Source of the DNA: an uncultured Bacteroidales bacterium
GTDB lineage: Bacteria; Bacteroidota; Bacteroidia; Bacteroidales; Muribaculaceae
Length of the DNA: 64,000 nt
NCBI GenBank assembly: GCA_949285735.1
Contig: CASEAQ010000002.1
Location: forward strand, 57,975-121,974
Reading direction: 5' to 3'
Shown here one piece after another: positions 16,309 through 25,675 of the stretch. The notes under the pieces were generated by a model. The model saw only the letters and a program-made list of their open reading frames with translations. It did no database searches and was not told the origin of the DNA. Both the position numbers and the translations under genes were made by a program. How positions within the stretch are numbered: the stretch's first letter is position 1; each line of letters opens with the position of its first letter.

Positions 16309-19053
16309 ATGGAACAAAAACGACATTACACTGGGCTTACCGATGCCGAGGTGTTGGAGAGCCGCAGTCGGCATGGAGTGAACATACTCACTCCGCCAAA
16401 GAAAGACTCACTGTGGAAGAAGTTTTGTGAGAAACTTGTTGGTCCTTTCGGACGTTTTATCGGGTGGGACAATGGTGACCCGTTGATATTTATCCTCGAA
16501 ATTGCGGCGTTGCTGTCGATAGCCATCGCTTGCAGCGAATATTGGGGATGGTTCGGGCTCGAACCCAAGGGGTCGTCGGTATTCCTTGAACCAGTTGGCA
16601 TATTGCTTGCCATATTCCTTGCCACCGGCGTGGCATTTTATTTCGAGGTGAAAGCCGACAAGGCTTTTGCCATTCTCAATCAAGTCAACGACGAAGAACC
16701 TGTGAAGGTGATACGCAACGGCAACACCGTGGAAATCCCCAAGAAGGACGTGGTGGTGGGCGACATCGTGATACTCAACACTGGCGACGAAGTGCCAGCC
16801 GATGCCGAACTGCTCGAAGCCGTGACGTTGCGCATCGATGAATCGACCCTTACCGGCGAGCCTGTCTGCGACAAAACGGTGAATCCTGCCGAGTTTGACA
16901 AGGACGCTACTTTCCCGTCTAACCATGTGATGAAAGGCACCAAGGTGATGGAGGGTCATGGGTTGTGTCAAGTGTTTGCCGTGGGAGACAAGACCGAGAA
17001 CGGAAAGGTGTTTGTGGCAGCGCAAATCGACAATAGCGTGAAGACGCCGCTTAACGAGCAGCTCGACCGCTTGAGCCACCTCATCACATGGGGTAGCTAC
17101 ATCGTTGCCGCGCTCATCATAGTGGGGCGCATAATCATGTTCATGACTTCGACGCATGGAGATTTTGCATGGCCCGATTTTCTTGCCTATCTGTTGCAGA
17201 CTGCAATGATTGCCGTGACGCTCATCGTGGTGTCGGTGCCAGAGGGGTTGCCAATGGCTGTGACGTTGAGCCTTGCATACAGTATGCGCCGCATGCTCAA
17301 GACCAACAACCTCGTGCGCAAGATGCACGCTTGCGAGACGATGGGTGCAACCACCGTCATTTGTACCGATAAGACTGGAACGCTCACGCAGAACCAGATG
17401 AGAATATACCGCACCAACTTCTATGGTCTCACCGACGAGCAGAAGATTGGCGACGACGAGATGAGCCGCATCATCACCGAGGGCATTGCCGTGAACTCGA
17501 CAGCATCGCTCAACCTTGCGCACCCCGATAAGCCACAAGTGCTTGGCAACCCCACCGAGGGCGCGTTGTTGTTGTGGCTGCATGGCAGCGGCATCGACTA
17601 TCAGGCATTGAAGGACAACGCTCCTGCTATCGAGGAATTGCCGTTTTCGACCGAGCGAAAGTATATGGCTACCGTGGTGCGTTCGGCTGCCACTGGCAAG
17701 AATGTGCTTTATGTGAAAGGCGCACCCGAGATTATCCACTCGCTGTGTGACAGCACTTGTGGCGGTGTCACCAAGGAGGCTATCGACCGCCAGTTGCTCG
17801 AATACCAGAATCAGGCGATGCGCACGTTGGGATTTGCCTACAAGGTGCTTGCCGAGGGCGAGACCGTTATTGCCGATGGCAAGGTGGTGGCTAAGGGGCT
17901 GACGTTCCTTGGCATCGTTGCCATTGCCGACCCGGTTCGTGCCGATGTGCCCGATGCCGTGCGCGAATGCTTGAACGCCGGCATTGCCGTGAAGATTGTA
18001 ACCGGCGACACTCCTGGCACTGCCAAGGAGATTGGCCGCCAGATAGGCTTGTGGACCGACAGTGATACCGACCGCAATATTATTACTGGTCCGGAGTTTG
18101 CTGCTTTGTCTGACGATGAACTGAAGGAGCGCATTCTTGACTTGAAGATAATATCACGTGCTCGCCCGATGGACAAGAAGCGACTTGTAGAAACGTTGCA
18201 GGAAAAGGGTCAAGTGGTGGCTGTTACCGGCGACGGCACCAACGATGCCCCGGCACTGAAAGCCGCTCAAGTGGGCTTGTCGATGGGCGACGGCACATCG
18301 GTTGCCAAGGAAGCGAGCGACATAACCATCATCGACAACTCGTTTGCCAGCATCGGCAGGGCTGTGATGTGGGGGCGTTCGTTGTATCAGAACATACAGC
18401 GGTTTATATTGTTCCAAATGACGGTGAACGTGGCGGCATGCCTCATCGTGCTTGCCGGTGCATTCATGGGCACTGAGTCGCCGCTGACTGTGACGCAGAT
18501 GTTGTGGGTGAACCTGATTATGGACACATTTGCTGCCATGGCTCTCGCCTCGCTGCCGCCGTCGGAGTCGGTGATGAAGGACAAGCCGCGCGACCGTCGT
18601 GCATTTATCATCGACAAGATAATGGGTTGGGGCATCGTTGCAACGGGCGTTATATTCTTTGCCTTGCTGCTCGTGTTGCTTTACATCTTCCAGCACGCCG
18701 ACATTACGAGCCTCACCGACTTGATGCACCTGACGCTTGGCACTTCGGGCAAGCATCTCACACCCTATGAGTTGAGCATGTTCTTTACAATATTTGTGAT
18801 GCTCCAGTTCTGGAATATGTTCAATGCCCGTGCGTTCAAGACGGGGCGTTCGGCATTCCACTTCAAGGGTTGCAACGGCTTCGGGCTGATTGCGCTTGTT
18901 ATACTCCTTGGGCAGGTGTTCATTGTGACGGTTGGCGGTGAAATGTTTAATGTGACACCCATCAAGCCGCTCGATTGGGCGATAATTATCGTTGGCACCT
19001 CTGTCGTGCTGTGGGTAGGGGAACTGTTGCGCCTCTTTACACGTCGCCGCTAA
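16309..19053 (+). CDS. Calcium-translocating P-type ATPase, PMCA type
   Basis: 914-residue inner-membrane cation pump. Motifs in order: actuator ESTLTGEPV, ion-site SVPEGLPMAVTLS in TM4, phosphorylation motif CTDKTGTLTQN (Asp near 354), nucleotide-binding KGAPE, hinge AVTGDGTNDAPALKAAQVG, and a C-terminal bundle with LWVNLIMDTFAAMALA. These place it in the P-IIB plasma-membrane Ca-ATPase group, which exports calcium from the cytoplasm. It stands alone with its own promoter and a strong terminator. Confidence 0.93.
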   Translation: MEQKRHYTGLTDAEVLESRSRHGVNILTPPKKDSLWKKFCEKLVGPFGRFIGWDNGDPLIFILEIAALLSIAIACSEYWGWFGLEPKGSSVFLEPVGILLAIFLATGVAFYFEVKADKAFAILNQVNDEEPVKVIRNGNTVEIPKKDVVVGDIVILNTGDEVPADAELLEAVTLRIDESTLTGEPVCDKTVNPAEFDKDATFPSNHVMKGTKVMEGHGLCQVFAVGDKTENGKVFVAAQIDNSVKTPLNEQLDRLSHLITWGSYIVAALIIVGRIIMFMTSTHGDFAWPDFLAYLLQTAMIAVTLIVVSVPEGLPMAVTLSLAYSMRRMLKTNNLVRKMHACETMGATTVICTDKTGTLTQNQMRIYRTNFYGLTDEQKIGDDEMSRIITEGIAVNSTASLNLAHPDKPQVLGNPTEGALLLWLHGSGIDYQALKDNAPAIEELPFSTERKYMATVVRSAATGKNVLYVKGAPEIIHSLCDSTCGGVTKEAIDRQLLEYQNQAMRTLGFAYKVLAEGETVIADGKVVAKGLTFLGIVAIADPVRADVPDAVRECLNAGIAVKIVTGDTPGTAKEIGRQIGLWTDSDTDRNIITGPEFAALSDDELKERILDLKIISRARPMDKKRLVETLQEKGQVVAVTGDGTNDAPALKAAQVGLSMGDGTSVAKEASDITIIDNSFASIGRAVMWGRSLYQNIQRFILFQMTVNVAACLIVLAGAFMGTESPLTVTQMLWVNLIMDTFAAMALASLPPSESVMKDKPRDRRAFIIDKIMGWGIVATGVIFFALLLVLLYIFQHADITSLTDLMHLTLGTSGKHLTPYELSMFFTIFVMLQFWNMFNARAFKTGRSAFHFKGCNGFGLIALVILLGQVFIVTVGGEMFNVTPIKPLDWAIIIVGTSVVLWVGELLRLFTRRR

Positions 19054-19078
19054 GCCGAGGGTCCTAAATACAATAAAA

Positions 19079-19120
19079 CGAGGAGATGTAGCCGCCAGCT
19101 GCATCTCCTCGCTTTATTTA
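19079..19120. terminator. Bidirectional intrinsic terminator
   Basis: CGAGGAGATG (19079-19088) pairs with CATCTCCTCG (19102-19111), extended inside by AGC/GCT. T-rich tracts lie on both sides (CTTTATTTA after it; CGTTTTATTG read on the minus strand), so it can serve both the calcium ATPase and the convergent AraC gene. Confidence 0.85.
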
Positions 19121-19143
19121 TGTCGGTTTACCTGAAGTGGAAA

Positions 19144-20040
19144 TCAGTCATGCTTTTTGCCTTTGGCGAGCAATTCGCGGTAGTGCTTGGGCGACATGCC
19201 AAGTTTCTTGCGCACATATTTGCCGAAAAACGAAATGCTTGAGAAATTCAATTCGTTGGCTATTTCCTTTATGCTCAGGGTGTTCATCTTGAGCAGTCGC
19301 TCGATTTCCTTCACCATGAAGGTGTTGATGATTGCCGATGCGGTGTTCCCGGTCAGCTCCTTGCACACTGCCGATAGGTATTTGGGGGAAACAAACAGAC
19401 GGTCGGCATAATAGGTTACGGTGCGTTCGTGTGGCAGTGAAGTCGAGAGCAATCCCATGAATTTGGAAAAGAGCAGGTTGGACGAAGTGTATTTTACGGG
19501 TTCAAACTTAGCGAGAGGAGCAAACACATCTTGTATCTCACACAAAATGGCTTGCGTAAGCAAATCTAAGATTTCGTTGAGATTCACAGAGTTGGCATTA
19601 AGTATCTTGGTGCGCATCAAGTTGTAGTATTGCATGAGCAATTCCACATTACTGTCGTCCAAGTGGGCGAGCGGCGATTTTTCGATATACAGGATTGTCT
19701 CCCATATATTCCTCGGCAACGTGATGAGCTGCTTCATGTAGTCGCGAGAAAGGCATATACCGCGTATTTCAAAATCATTGCTATATTCATTGCCGACAAC
19801 GATTGAATTGGGGTAACAAACAAACAAGTCATTTGCTTTTAGTTCGAGTTTTTCACTGTTGTAGGAAAAAGAGGCTTTCCCTTTCAGGCACAGAATGTTT
19901 ACGACCATTTCGATGTGCACTGGTTTTATGTGATTCTCGATATTGTTTAAGTTTTCGATAAGGGTTATTTGGTTATCCCCATATACAATCATGTCTTTTC
20001 CGTGTAGCAATGATGGATTTTTAGATACTACATCATTCAT
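19144..20040 (-). CDS. AraC-family transcriptional regulator
   Basis: 298 residues. The N-terminal half is a cupin-like sensing domain (with KANDLFVCYPNSIVVGNEY); the C-terminal 100 residues are an AraC HTH_18 pair, with LFVSPKYLSAVCKELTG and SIKEIANELNFSSISFFGKY. It faces the calcium ATPase tail-to-tail and has no obvious target operon next to it. One of three such orphan regulators in the window; effector unknown. Confidence 0.9.
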   Translation of the reverse strand: MNDVVSKNPSLLHGKDMIVYGDNQITLIENLNNIENHIKPVHIEMVVNILCLKGKASFSYNSEKLELKANDLFVCYPNSIVVGNEYSNDFEIRGICLSRDYMKQLITLPRNIWETILYIEKSPLAHLDDSNVELLMQYYNLMRTKILNANSVNLNEILDLLTQAILCEIQDVFAPLAKFEPVKYTSSNLLFSKFMGLLSTSLPHERTVTYYADRLFVSPKYLSAVCKELTGNTASAIINTFMVKEIERLLKMNTLSIKEIANELNFSSISFFGKYVRKKLGMSPKHYRELLAKGKKHD

Positions 20041-20195
20041 AAAACTTCAAGATTTGAGGATTGCAAATTAAGTCAAAAATGGCGTAACGTCGGTGTTATG
20101 TTTCTCTCAAACATTGTTACAATAAATCATGAACTTGGATTGGCAAGGGCTTTAGAGATGCTGTTGCGGATATTTGTCGGTTGGCGTGAGGGGAT

Positions 20196-20236
20196 AAAAA
20201 AATGGGACGCACCGCGGTGTGTGCCGGGGTGCGCCC
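20196..20236 (-). terminator. Intrinsic terminator of the suf operon
   Basis: On the minus strand GGGCGCACC (20228-20236) pairs with GGTGCGTCCC (20204-20213), with one bulge, followed by ATTTTTTT (20196-20203), just after the sufS stop. Confidence 0.8.
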
Positions 20237-20264
20237 TTGTGGTATTTTGTTGGTATGTTCAGTG

Positions 20265-21488
20265 TCAGGATTTGCGGAACATGGCTGTGGCGCGCTTGAC
20301 GGCGGCAATGAAGCGTTCTATCTCCTCGGCTGTGTTGTAAACCGCCAGCGAGGCTCGCACGGTGCCTTCGATGCCGAGTGCGGTCATTAGCGGTTGGGCG
20401 CAGTGGTGGCCGGTGCGCACTGCCACTCCCATCTTGTCGAGCAGCATACCCATGTCGTAGTGGTGGATGCCATCGACGAGGAACGAGATAACGCCTTCCT
20501 TGCCAGCCGATGTGCCATAAATCTTCATGCCAGGTATTTCCATAAGTCCGGCGGTAGCCGCCTTCAGCAACTCTTGTTCGTGGGCGGCGATGTTGTCGAG
20601 CCCGATGCCGCTGATGTAGTCGAGGGCTGCCGTCATGGCTGCCACGCCCACGAAGTCGGGTGTTCCTGCCTCGAAACGGAACGGGAGGTCGGCAAAGGTG
20701 GTCTTTTCAAACGACACGTGGCCTATCATCTCGCCGCCGCCCTGGTAGGGTGGCAAGGTTTCAAGCCAGCGACGTTTGCCATACAGTACGCCCACGCCCA
20801 CGGGGCCATACATCTTGTGTGCCGAGAATGCGTAGAAGTCGGCATCGAGGTCGGTCACGTCAACTGGTCGGTGGGCAACGGCTTGTGCCCCGTCAACAAG
20901 CACCGGCACTCCGTGGCGGTGGGCTATGGCAATCATTTCCTTCACGGGGTTGACTGTGCCAAGTACGTTCGACACGTGGGTGAGTGCCACAAAGCGGGTG
21001 TTGTCGGTGAACAGGTCTTCGTAGGCATCGAGCATCACGTCTCCATTGGCATCAACAGGCACCACGCGCAACACCACGCGGCAGTAGCGTTGCAGCAACT
21101 GCCAAGGCACGATGTTGGAATGGTGTTCCATTACTGTGACAATGATTTCGTCGCCGTTGCAGAACGATGCTCCAAACGATGCTGCCACCAGGTTGATAGC
21201 CTCGGTGGTGCCGCGAGTGAAGATAATCTCGTCGGTAGAGCCGGCATTGATGAAATCTTTCACCTTGTTGCGCGCCTCTTCCATGAGGTCGGTTGCCTCT
21301 TGCGACAAGGTGTGTACACCGCGGTGCACATTGGCCTTGTGCTCGTAGTACATTTTGCAGATGCTATCGACGACGCAGCGCGGCGTTTGCGACGTGGCGG
21401 CGTTGTCGAGGTAAACGAGCGGGCACCCCTCCACGGTGCGGTGCAGTATGGGGAAGTCTTCCCTTATTTTGTTTATATCAAGTGGCAT
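20265..21488 (-). CDS. sufS: Cysteine desulfurase SufS
   Basis: PLP enzyme that takes sulfur from cysteine as a persulfide for iron-sulfur cluster assembly. 407 residues from MPLDINKIREDFPILH at 21488; an upstream in-frame start would run into sufD. YLDNAATSQTP, the PLP lysine in FSAHKMYGPVG (K225) and the persulfide cysteine in RTGHHCAQP (C363) are present. Last gene of the suf operon, before a terminator. No sufE or sufU is seen in the window. Confidence 0.95.
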   Translation of the reverse strand: MPLDINKIREDFPILHRTVEGCPLVYLDNAATSQTPRCVVDSICKMYYEHKANVHRGVHTLSQEATDLMEEARNKVKDFINAGSTDEIIFTRGTTEAINLVAASFGASFCNGDEIIVTVMEHHSNIVPWQLLQRYCRVVLRVVPVDANGDVMLDAYEDLFTDNTRFVALTHVSNVLGTVNPVKEMIAIAHRHGVPVLVDGAQAVAHRPVDVTDLDADFYAFSAHKMYGPVGVGVLYGKRRWLETLPPYQGGGEMIGHVSFEKTTFADLPFRFEAGTPDFVGVAAMTAALDYISGIGLDNIAAHEQELLKAATAGLMEIPGMKIYGTSAGKEGVISFLVDGIHHYDMGMLLDKMGVAVRTGHHCAQPLMTALGIEGTVRASLAVYNTAEEIERFIAAVKRATAMFRKS

Positions 21489-21507
21489 ATATACGTGAAA
21501 ACTATGT

Positions 21508-22878
21508 TTATTTCTTTTTGATTTTGCTGTGGCACGACTGCGAGGCGGCGCAACTGCGGCATTGAGCCAGTGTGCCGGCAAAACGCTTCTCGACGAGGTG
21601 GCGCAGGCGGTCTTTCAACGCATCGAGGCGCACGCCGTCGATGATGTCGCTCATGAAGGCTTGCATGAGCAACGTGCGGGCTTCGTGGCACGATATGCCA
21701 CGCGTCTGCATGTAGAACATTGCGTCCTGGTCGAGCTGCCCCACGGTCGAGCCGTGGCCGCACTTCACGTCGTCGGTGTATATTTCGAGTTGCGGCTTGG
21801 TGTACATCTTGGCTCGGCTGCTGGCACACACATTGCGGTTGCTCTGGTATGCCTCGGTGCGTGGCGAGCCTGGGGCAACGAGAATCTTGCCCGTGAATGC
21901 GCCCACGGCATCGTCGTCGAGTACATATTTGAACAGCTCGTTGCTGTGGCAGTAGCCTACGTTGTGTCCTATGTAGGTGTGGTTGTCGATGTGTTGCGAG
22001 CCGCTGGCTATCGCCATGCCCAACAGGCGTGTTTCGGCATGGGTGCCGTCGATGTCTATGTGGTAGTTGTTGCGTGTGGTACCGTTCATCAGCGTTATGC
22101 CGTTTATAAGCACGTTGCTGTTTGCTGCTTGTTTCACCCACATCGACGATACGCGGTGGGTGCGTTCGCTCGCTTCTTCGAGGTCGTAGAAGTCGAATGT
22201 GGCACCGTCGCCCACCACCACTTCTATCACCTGTGTGTTGAGGAAGTCAACGTCGTGGCTCTGGGTGTGGTCGCACACGAGCATCTTGGCTTGCGCTCCA
22301 GCCTCGATGACGATGAGCACACGGCGGTTGGTCATCAGCGCGCTGTTGGCGCGCAGCAGGTTGACGAGCTGTATGGGCTTCTCGACCACCACGCCAGCAG
22401 GCACATACACGAGTATGCCGTCTTGTGCGAGCAGCGTGTTGAGTGCCACTTGCGGGTCGTCGATTGGTGCGACTGTGCCGTAGTGCCGTGCTATTATTTC
22501 GCGGCAAGCCTCGTCGGCGTTGCGCAGCGAAGCCACTATCACGCCGCTCGGCAACTGCCCTTGTGCAAAGCCGCTGCCGTGGTAGGAGTCGTTGAAAATG
22601 TAGTAGAGGCTTGTGCTCAGGTTGGGCACGTCGCAGCGGAACGGCTCGTCGGTGTCGGCAGCCACTTCGAGGCGGTCGATGTTGAGCCCGTAGTCGGGTG
22701 CATAGAGCGCGTCGAGGTCGCTCATTTCATAGTTTTCGTCGCCCTTGGTTGGCAGTTTGCTACCTTCGAGGGCGGCAAGAGCGGCTGGACGCAGGGCATT
22801 GAGTGCAGGCGACGATGCTGCATCGATGCGAGAGCCGAGTTCCCGGTACAGGTCGGTATATTGTGTTATTGCTGACAT
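21508..22878 (-). CDS. sufD: Fe-S cluster assembly scaffold subunit SufD
   Basis: 456 residues, part of the SufBCD scaffold. The C-terminal beta-helix core has the family text ASGSQHIDNHTYIGHNVGYCHSNELFK-like segments, CGHGSTVGQLDQDAMFY and MQTRGISCHEAR. The start at 22878 lies 3 bases after the sufC stop. Unusually for SufD it ends in a cysteine-containing tail, LAQCRSCAASQSC; I do not know a function for this tail. Confidence 0.93.
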   Translation of the reverse strand: MSAITQYTDLYRELGSRIDAASSPALNALRPAALAALEGSKLPTKGDENYEMSDLDALYAPDYGLNIDRLEVAADTDEPFRCDVPNLSTSLYYIFNDSYHGSGFAQGQLPSGVIVASLRNADEACREIIARHYGTVAPIDDPQVALNTLLAQDGILVYVPAGVVVEKPIQLVNLLRANSALMTNRRVLIVIEAGAQAKMLVCDHTQSHDVDFLNTQVIEVVVGDGATFDFYDLEEASERTHRVSSMWVKQAANSNVLINGITLMNGTTRNNYHIDIDGTHAETRLLGMAIASGSQHIDNHTYIGHNVGYCHSNELFKYVLDDDAVGAFTGKILVAPGSPRTEAYQSNRNVCASSRAKMYTKPQLEIYTDDVKCGHGSTVGQLDQDAMFYMQTRGISCHEARTLLMQAFMSDIIDGVRLDALKDRLRHLVEKRFAGTLAQCRSCAASQSCHSKIKKK

Positions 22879-22881
22879 GGT

Positions 22882-23646
22882 TTACTTGCCTTTTGACTCG
22901 TCAAATTCCTGTTTAATCCAGTCATACCCCTTGTCTTCGAGCACCAGTGCCAGTTCTGGTCCGCCAGTCTTGACGATGCGCCCCTTGTAGAGCACATGCA
23001 CGAAGTCGGGCTTGATGTAGTCGAGCAGCCGCTGGTAGTGGGTGATGACGATAGTGGCGTTGTTTTCGGTCTTCAGCTTGTTGACACCGCCAGCCACCGT
23101 GCGCAATGCGTCGATGTCGAGCCCGCTGTCTGTCTCGTCGAGAATCGACAACTTCGGTTGCAGCATCGCCATTTGGAAAATCTCGTTGCGCTTCTTCTCA
23201 CCGCCCGAGAAACCCTCGTTGACCGAGCGCGATGCGAGCTTGTTGTCGAGCTCGACCACGGCGCGCTTCTCGCGCATCAACTTAAGGAAGTCGCTTGCGC
23301 TAAGCGGCTCTTGGTGGTAGTATTTGCGTTTTTCGTTGATAGCGGCGCGCATGAAGTTCACCATCGACACGCCTGGAATTTCCACCGGGTATTGGAAGCT
23401 GAGGAACAGCCCCTCGTGGGAGCGGTCTTCGGGCGACATTGCAAGCAGGTCTTTGCCGTTGAAGGTGACTGTGCCGCCTGTGACGGTGAAAGCCGGGTTG
23501 CCAGCCAGCACCGAAGCAAGTGTGCTTTTTCCCGAGCCGTTGGGGCCCATTATGGCGTGAACCTCGCCGGCTTTTACTGCGAGGTTTATCCCCTTAAGTA
23601 TTTCCTTGCCCTCGATTTGGGCGTGTAAGTCGTTTATTTCGAGCAT
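22882..23646 (-). CDS. sufC: Fe-S cluster assembly ATPase SufC
   Basis: 254-residue ABC-type ATPase of the SufBCD complex. Walker A GPNGSGKST, signature GFSGGEKKRNEI and Walker B LSILDETDSGLDIDAL are the canonical SufC forms. It precedes sufD by 3 bases. It is separated from sufB by an R-M gene pair of about 2 kb, so its supply must come by read-through or from the 113-base gap before it, where no clear promoter was found. Confidence 0.96.
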   Translation of the reverse strand: MLEINDLHAQIEGKEILKGINLAVKAGEVHAIMGPNGSGKSTLASVLAGNPAFTVTGGTVTFNGKDLLAMSPEDRSHEGLFLSFQYPVEIPGVSMVNFMRAAINEKRKYYHQEPLSASDFLKLMREKRAVVELDNKLASRSVNEGFSGGEKKRNEIFQMAMLQPKLSILDETDSGLDIDALRTVAGGVNKLKTENNATIVITHYQRLLDYIKPDFVHVLYKGRIVKTGGPELALVLEDKGYDWIKQEFDESKGK

Positions 23647-23759
23647 TGTGTCTATATTTTGCTAATTAGCTGGTTCCACATTATTTTATGTTCAAATTTT
23701 TTCGCTTTGTCTTGTGCCTGAGTGTATTATGCACGGTGTAAGCCCCATGCCATAATCTG

Positions 23760-24605
23760 TCAAGCAATTGCCAGTATGGTCGAATCTGAAATTTTCGGTT
23801 CTAAGATAAGTGCAATTTCCTCAAATTTCAAATTAGCATCGGCGTTAAGTCCTAACAGCTTGGAAATTCCGTTGCTGTCGGTGCTATACCTGCTGCCAAG
23901 GGTCAACTTATAGTTTTCTGCATCCTTCTTGAGATTATAAGAATGGAAATGCATTGAATCGCCCAATAATGGTTGGCTTGAAACATGGTCGAAAGAAAAT
24001 TCTTTCCTTATGTAATCGAGCAGGCAATCTTGTACAACGAGCACAAGGTGCTTGTTGATGTTTTCAAATGTTGTTATCTTGTGGTGCAGTTGTACCAAGA
24101 TTGTTTTCGCTGTCATTTTCCAGTTCATTCCGTAGGTCTTGTTTCCGGCATCATCGCCATTTGCCAAGCCCAATTCTTTTAAAGCCAGTTCTCTTTCTGT
24201 CCATATTGAGCCTGTCGTGTCGATAGTTTGCAGTTCGATACCCACAAAATCTTTTACTTTGCGGTTTGAATCGGTCGAGACCAAGAAGTAGTCAACGCTT
24301 CCGCCAGGGATAGACACTTCGGGAACGATGTGCAGTTCGTTGCCGGGAGTGTGCGACGTGAGCAGGTGCAGACAGTCGATGAATATTTGTTTACGTTCTA
24401 TAAGACGGTGGGGGCAGATAATCACATCGCGATTATCCTTGCCATATTGAACGGTACAAGTTCCTATGGATATGCCAGGCTGGCTTTTCCTCACCTTCAT
24501 GCACTTCTTTTGCGAGTATCGGCATACTTGTGTGGCGACAACCTCGTTCCAGTCAATGTCGTTCCGTTCTACTGAAAACGTAAATAATTCTCTGACCCGT
24601 GACAT
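23760..24605 (-). CDS. NotI-family type II restriction endonuclease
   Basis: 281 residues. Four cysteines (C28, C35, C50, C64) in the pattern QVCRYSQKKC ... GTCTVQYG ... ICPHRL match the iron-binding Cys4 site of NotI. The PD-(D/E)XK nuclease core follows: VPEVSIPGGSVDYFLV (E96, D105) and VGIELQTIDTTG (E124, Q126), equivalent to the catalytic Glu/Asp/Glu/Gln set of NotI. The start overlaps the methyltransferase end by 37 bases, typical of an R-M pair. All key residues are present. Recognition sequence cannot be read; a GC-rich NotI-like site is a guess. Confidence 0.8.
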   Translation of the reverse strand: MSRVRELFTFSVERNDIDWNEVVATQVCRYSQKKCMKVRKSQPGISIGTCTVQYGKDNRDVIICPHRLIERKQIFIDCLHLLTSHTPGNELHIVPEVSIPGGSVDYFLVSTDSNRKVKDFVGIELQTIDTTGSIWTERELALKELGLANGDDAGNKTYGMNWKMTAKTILVQLHHKITTFENINKHLVLVVQDCLLDYIRKEFSFDHVSSQPLLGDSMHFHSYNLKKDAENYKLTLGSRYSTDSNGISKLLGLNADANLKFEEIALILEPKISDSTILAIA

Positions 24606-25633
24606 ATTCTGCTTTTTGCTAAATTAATATATTCGTCTGATATATCTATGCCTATTGACTTTCTGCCCAATTCAAATGCCACTTTCATTGTCGTACCTGT
24701 GCCGCTGAATGGGTCAAGAACTACACCATTTTCGGGGCAAGTGGATTTTATCGGGATTATGCACAATTCTTCGGGATAGGGTGCAAAGTGGAGTTTCCTG
24801 TGCTGGCTGTCCTCGGGGATAATCTCCCACACGTCGTTGGGTATTGCTCCTTTGGGATTGTAAAACAAGAAGTAAAACCCTTTTTCAGCCAGTTCTTTTG
24901 CTCTGCCGGATAGTGCGGTCGAGTCGGAATGAGTGGTACGTTGTTCGTTCCTTATCACCATTCTGAAATCGTGCAATTCTCCATGCCTGATTTTGTCCAA
25001 GACGTTTTCCAGCTGTCGGGCAGCGTTTTCTTTTTCGCTTTTTGTCAAACTTGTTGAGAGTTCTATCTGCCTGCGGTATTTTATGCCGCTCACGCCTGTC
25101 GCCGACACGACTGCGCCGTTTTTTACTATAGGCTGCCTTGACTTGGCTCGTATTGCGTCGGCATCGAAATAGTATTTCTCGTTTTTGACAAAGAAGAAAA
25201 AGTCCTCAAAGACAGAGCCAAATCTGTCCTTGTTGGGTGTCAGCCCCCCCTTGCGCTTGTTCCAAATCACATTGTTGCGAAGTATCCACCCGTCATCAAT
25301 CATTCTCAGGGCTATTCTCCAAGGAATGCCCTGTAATGACTTGTTTTGGTAGGTGTCGCCGATGTTCAGCCAGAAAGCGCCGCTGGGTTTCAGTACCCGT
25401 TTGATTTCCTTGATAATTTCAAAGAGGCAATCGATATATTCCTGTGACGTTTTTTCCAAGCCTATGCCCCCGTTTTCATATTGCCTTTTTTTCCAATATG
25501 GCGGACTCGTGATGCAACAATCGATAGAATTGTCGGGGAATGATTGCAATATCGACAACGAGTCTCCTTGCAGAAACAGGGGCGACATATTGCAGTCATA
25601 TATGTATTCTTCTATGTTTGTCGAGTTCGTCAT
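24569..25633 (-). CDS. Type II DNA methyltransferase, beta class, cognate of the NotI-like nuclease
   Basis: 354 residues. Catalytic motif ITSPPYWKKR (about 42-50) comes first and the SAM-binding motif DPFSGTGTTMKVAFELGR near the C-terminus, the beta-class order. SPPYW is typical of N4-cytosine enzymes, though some N6-adenine enzymes share it. It starts 42 bases after sufB on the same strand and its end overlaps the nuclease. Sequence is visibly more AT-rich than sufB and sufC, consistent with transfer of the pair into the suf operon. Confidence 0.88.
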   Translation of the reverse strand: MTNSTNIEEYIYDCNMSPLFLQGDSLSILQSFPDNSIDCCITSPPYWKKRQYENGGIGLEKTSQEYIDCLFEIIKEIKRVLKPSGAFWLNIGDTYQNKSLQGIPWRIALRMIDDGWILRNNVIWNKRKGGLTPNKDRFGSVFEDFFFFVKNEKYYFDADAIRAKSRQPIVKNGAVVSATGVSGIKYRRQIELSTSLTKSEKENAARQLENVLDKIRHGELHDFRMVIRNEQRTTHSDSTALSGRAKELAEKGFYFLFYNPKGAIPNDVWEIIPEDSQHRKLHFAPYPEELCIIPIKSTCPENGVVLDPFSGTGTTMKVAFELGRKSIGIDISDEYINLAKSRICHGSENYLRFQ

Positions 25634-25675
25634 TGATTGTTTGCAAATGTTTTGATGGGGTGTGGTGGCTTTATG

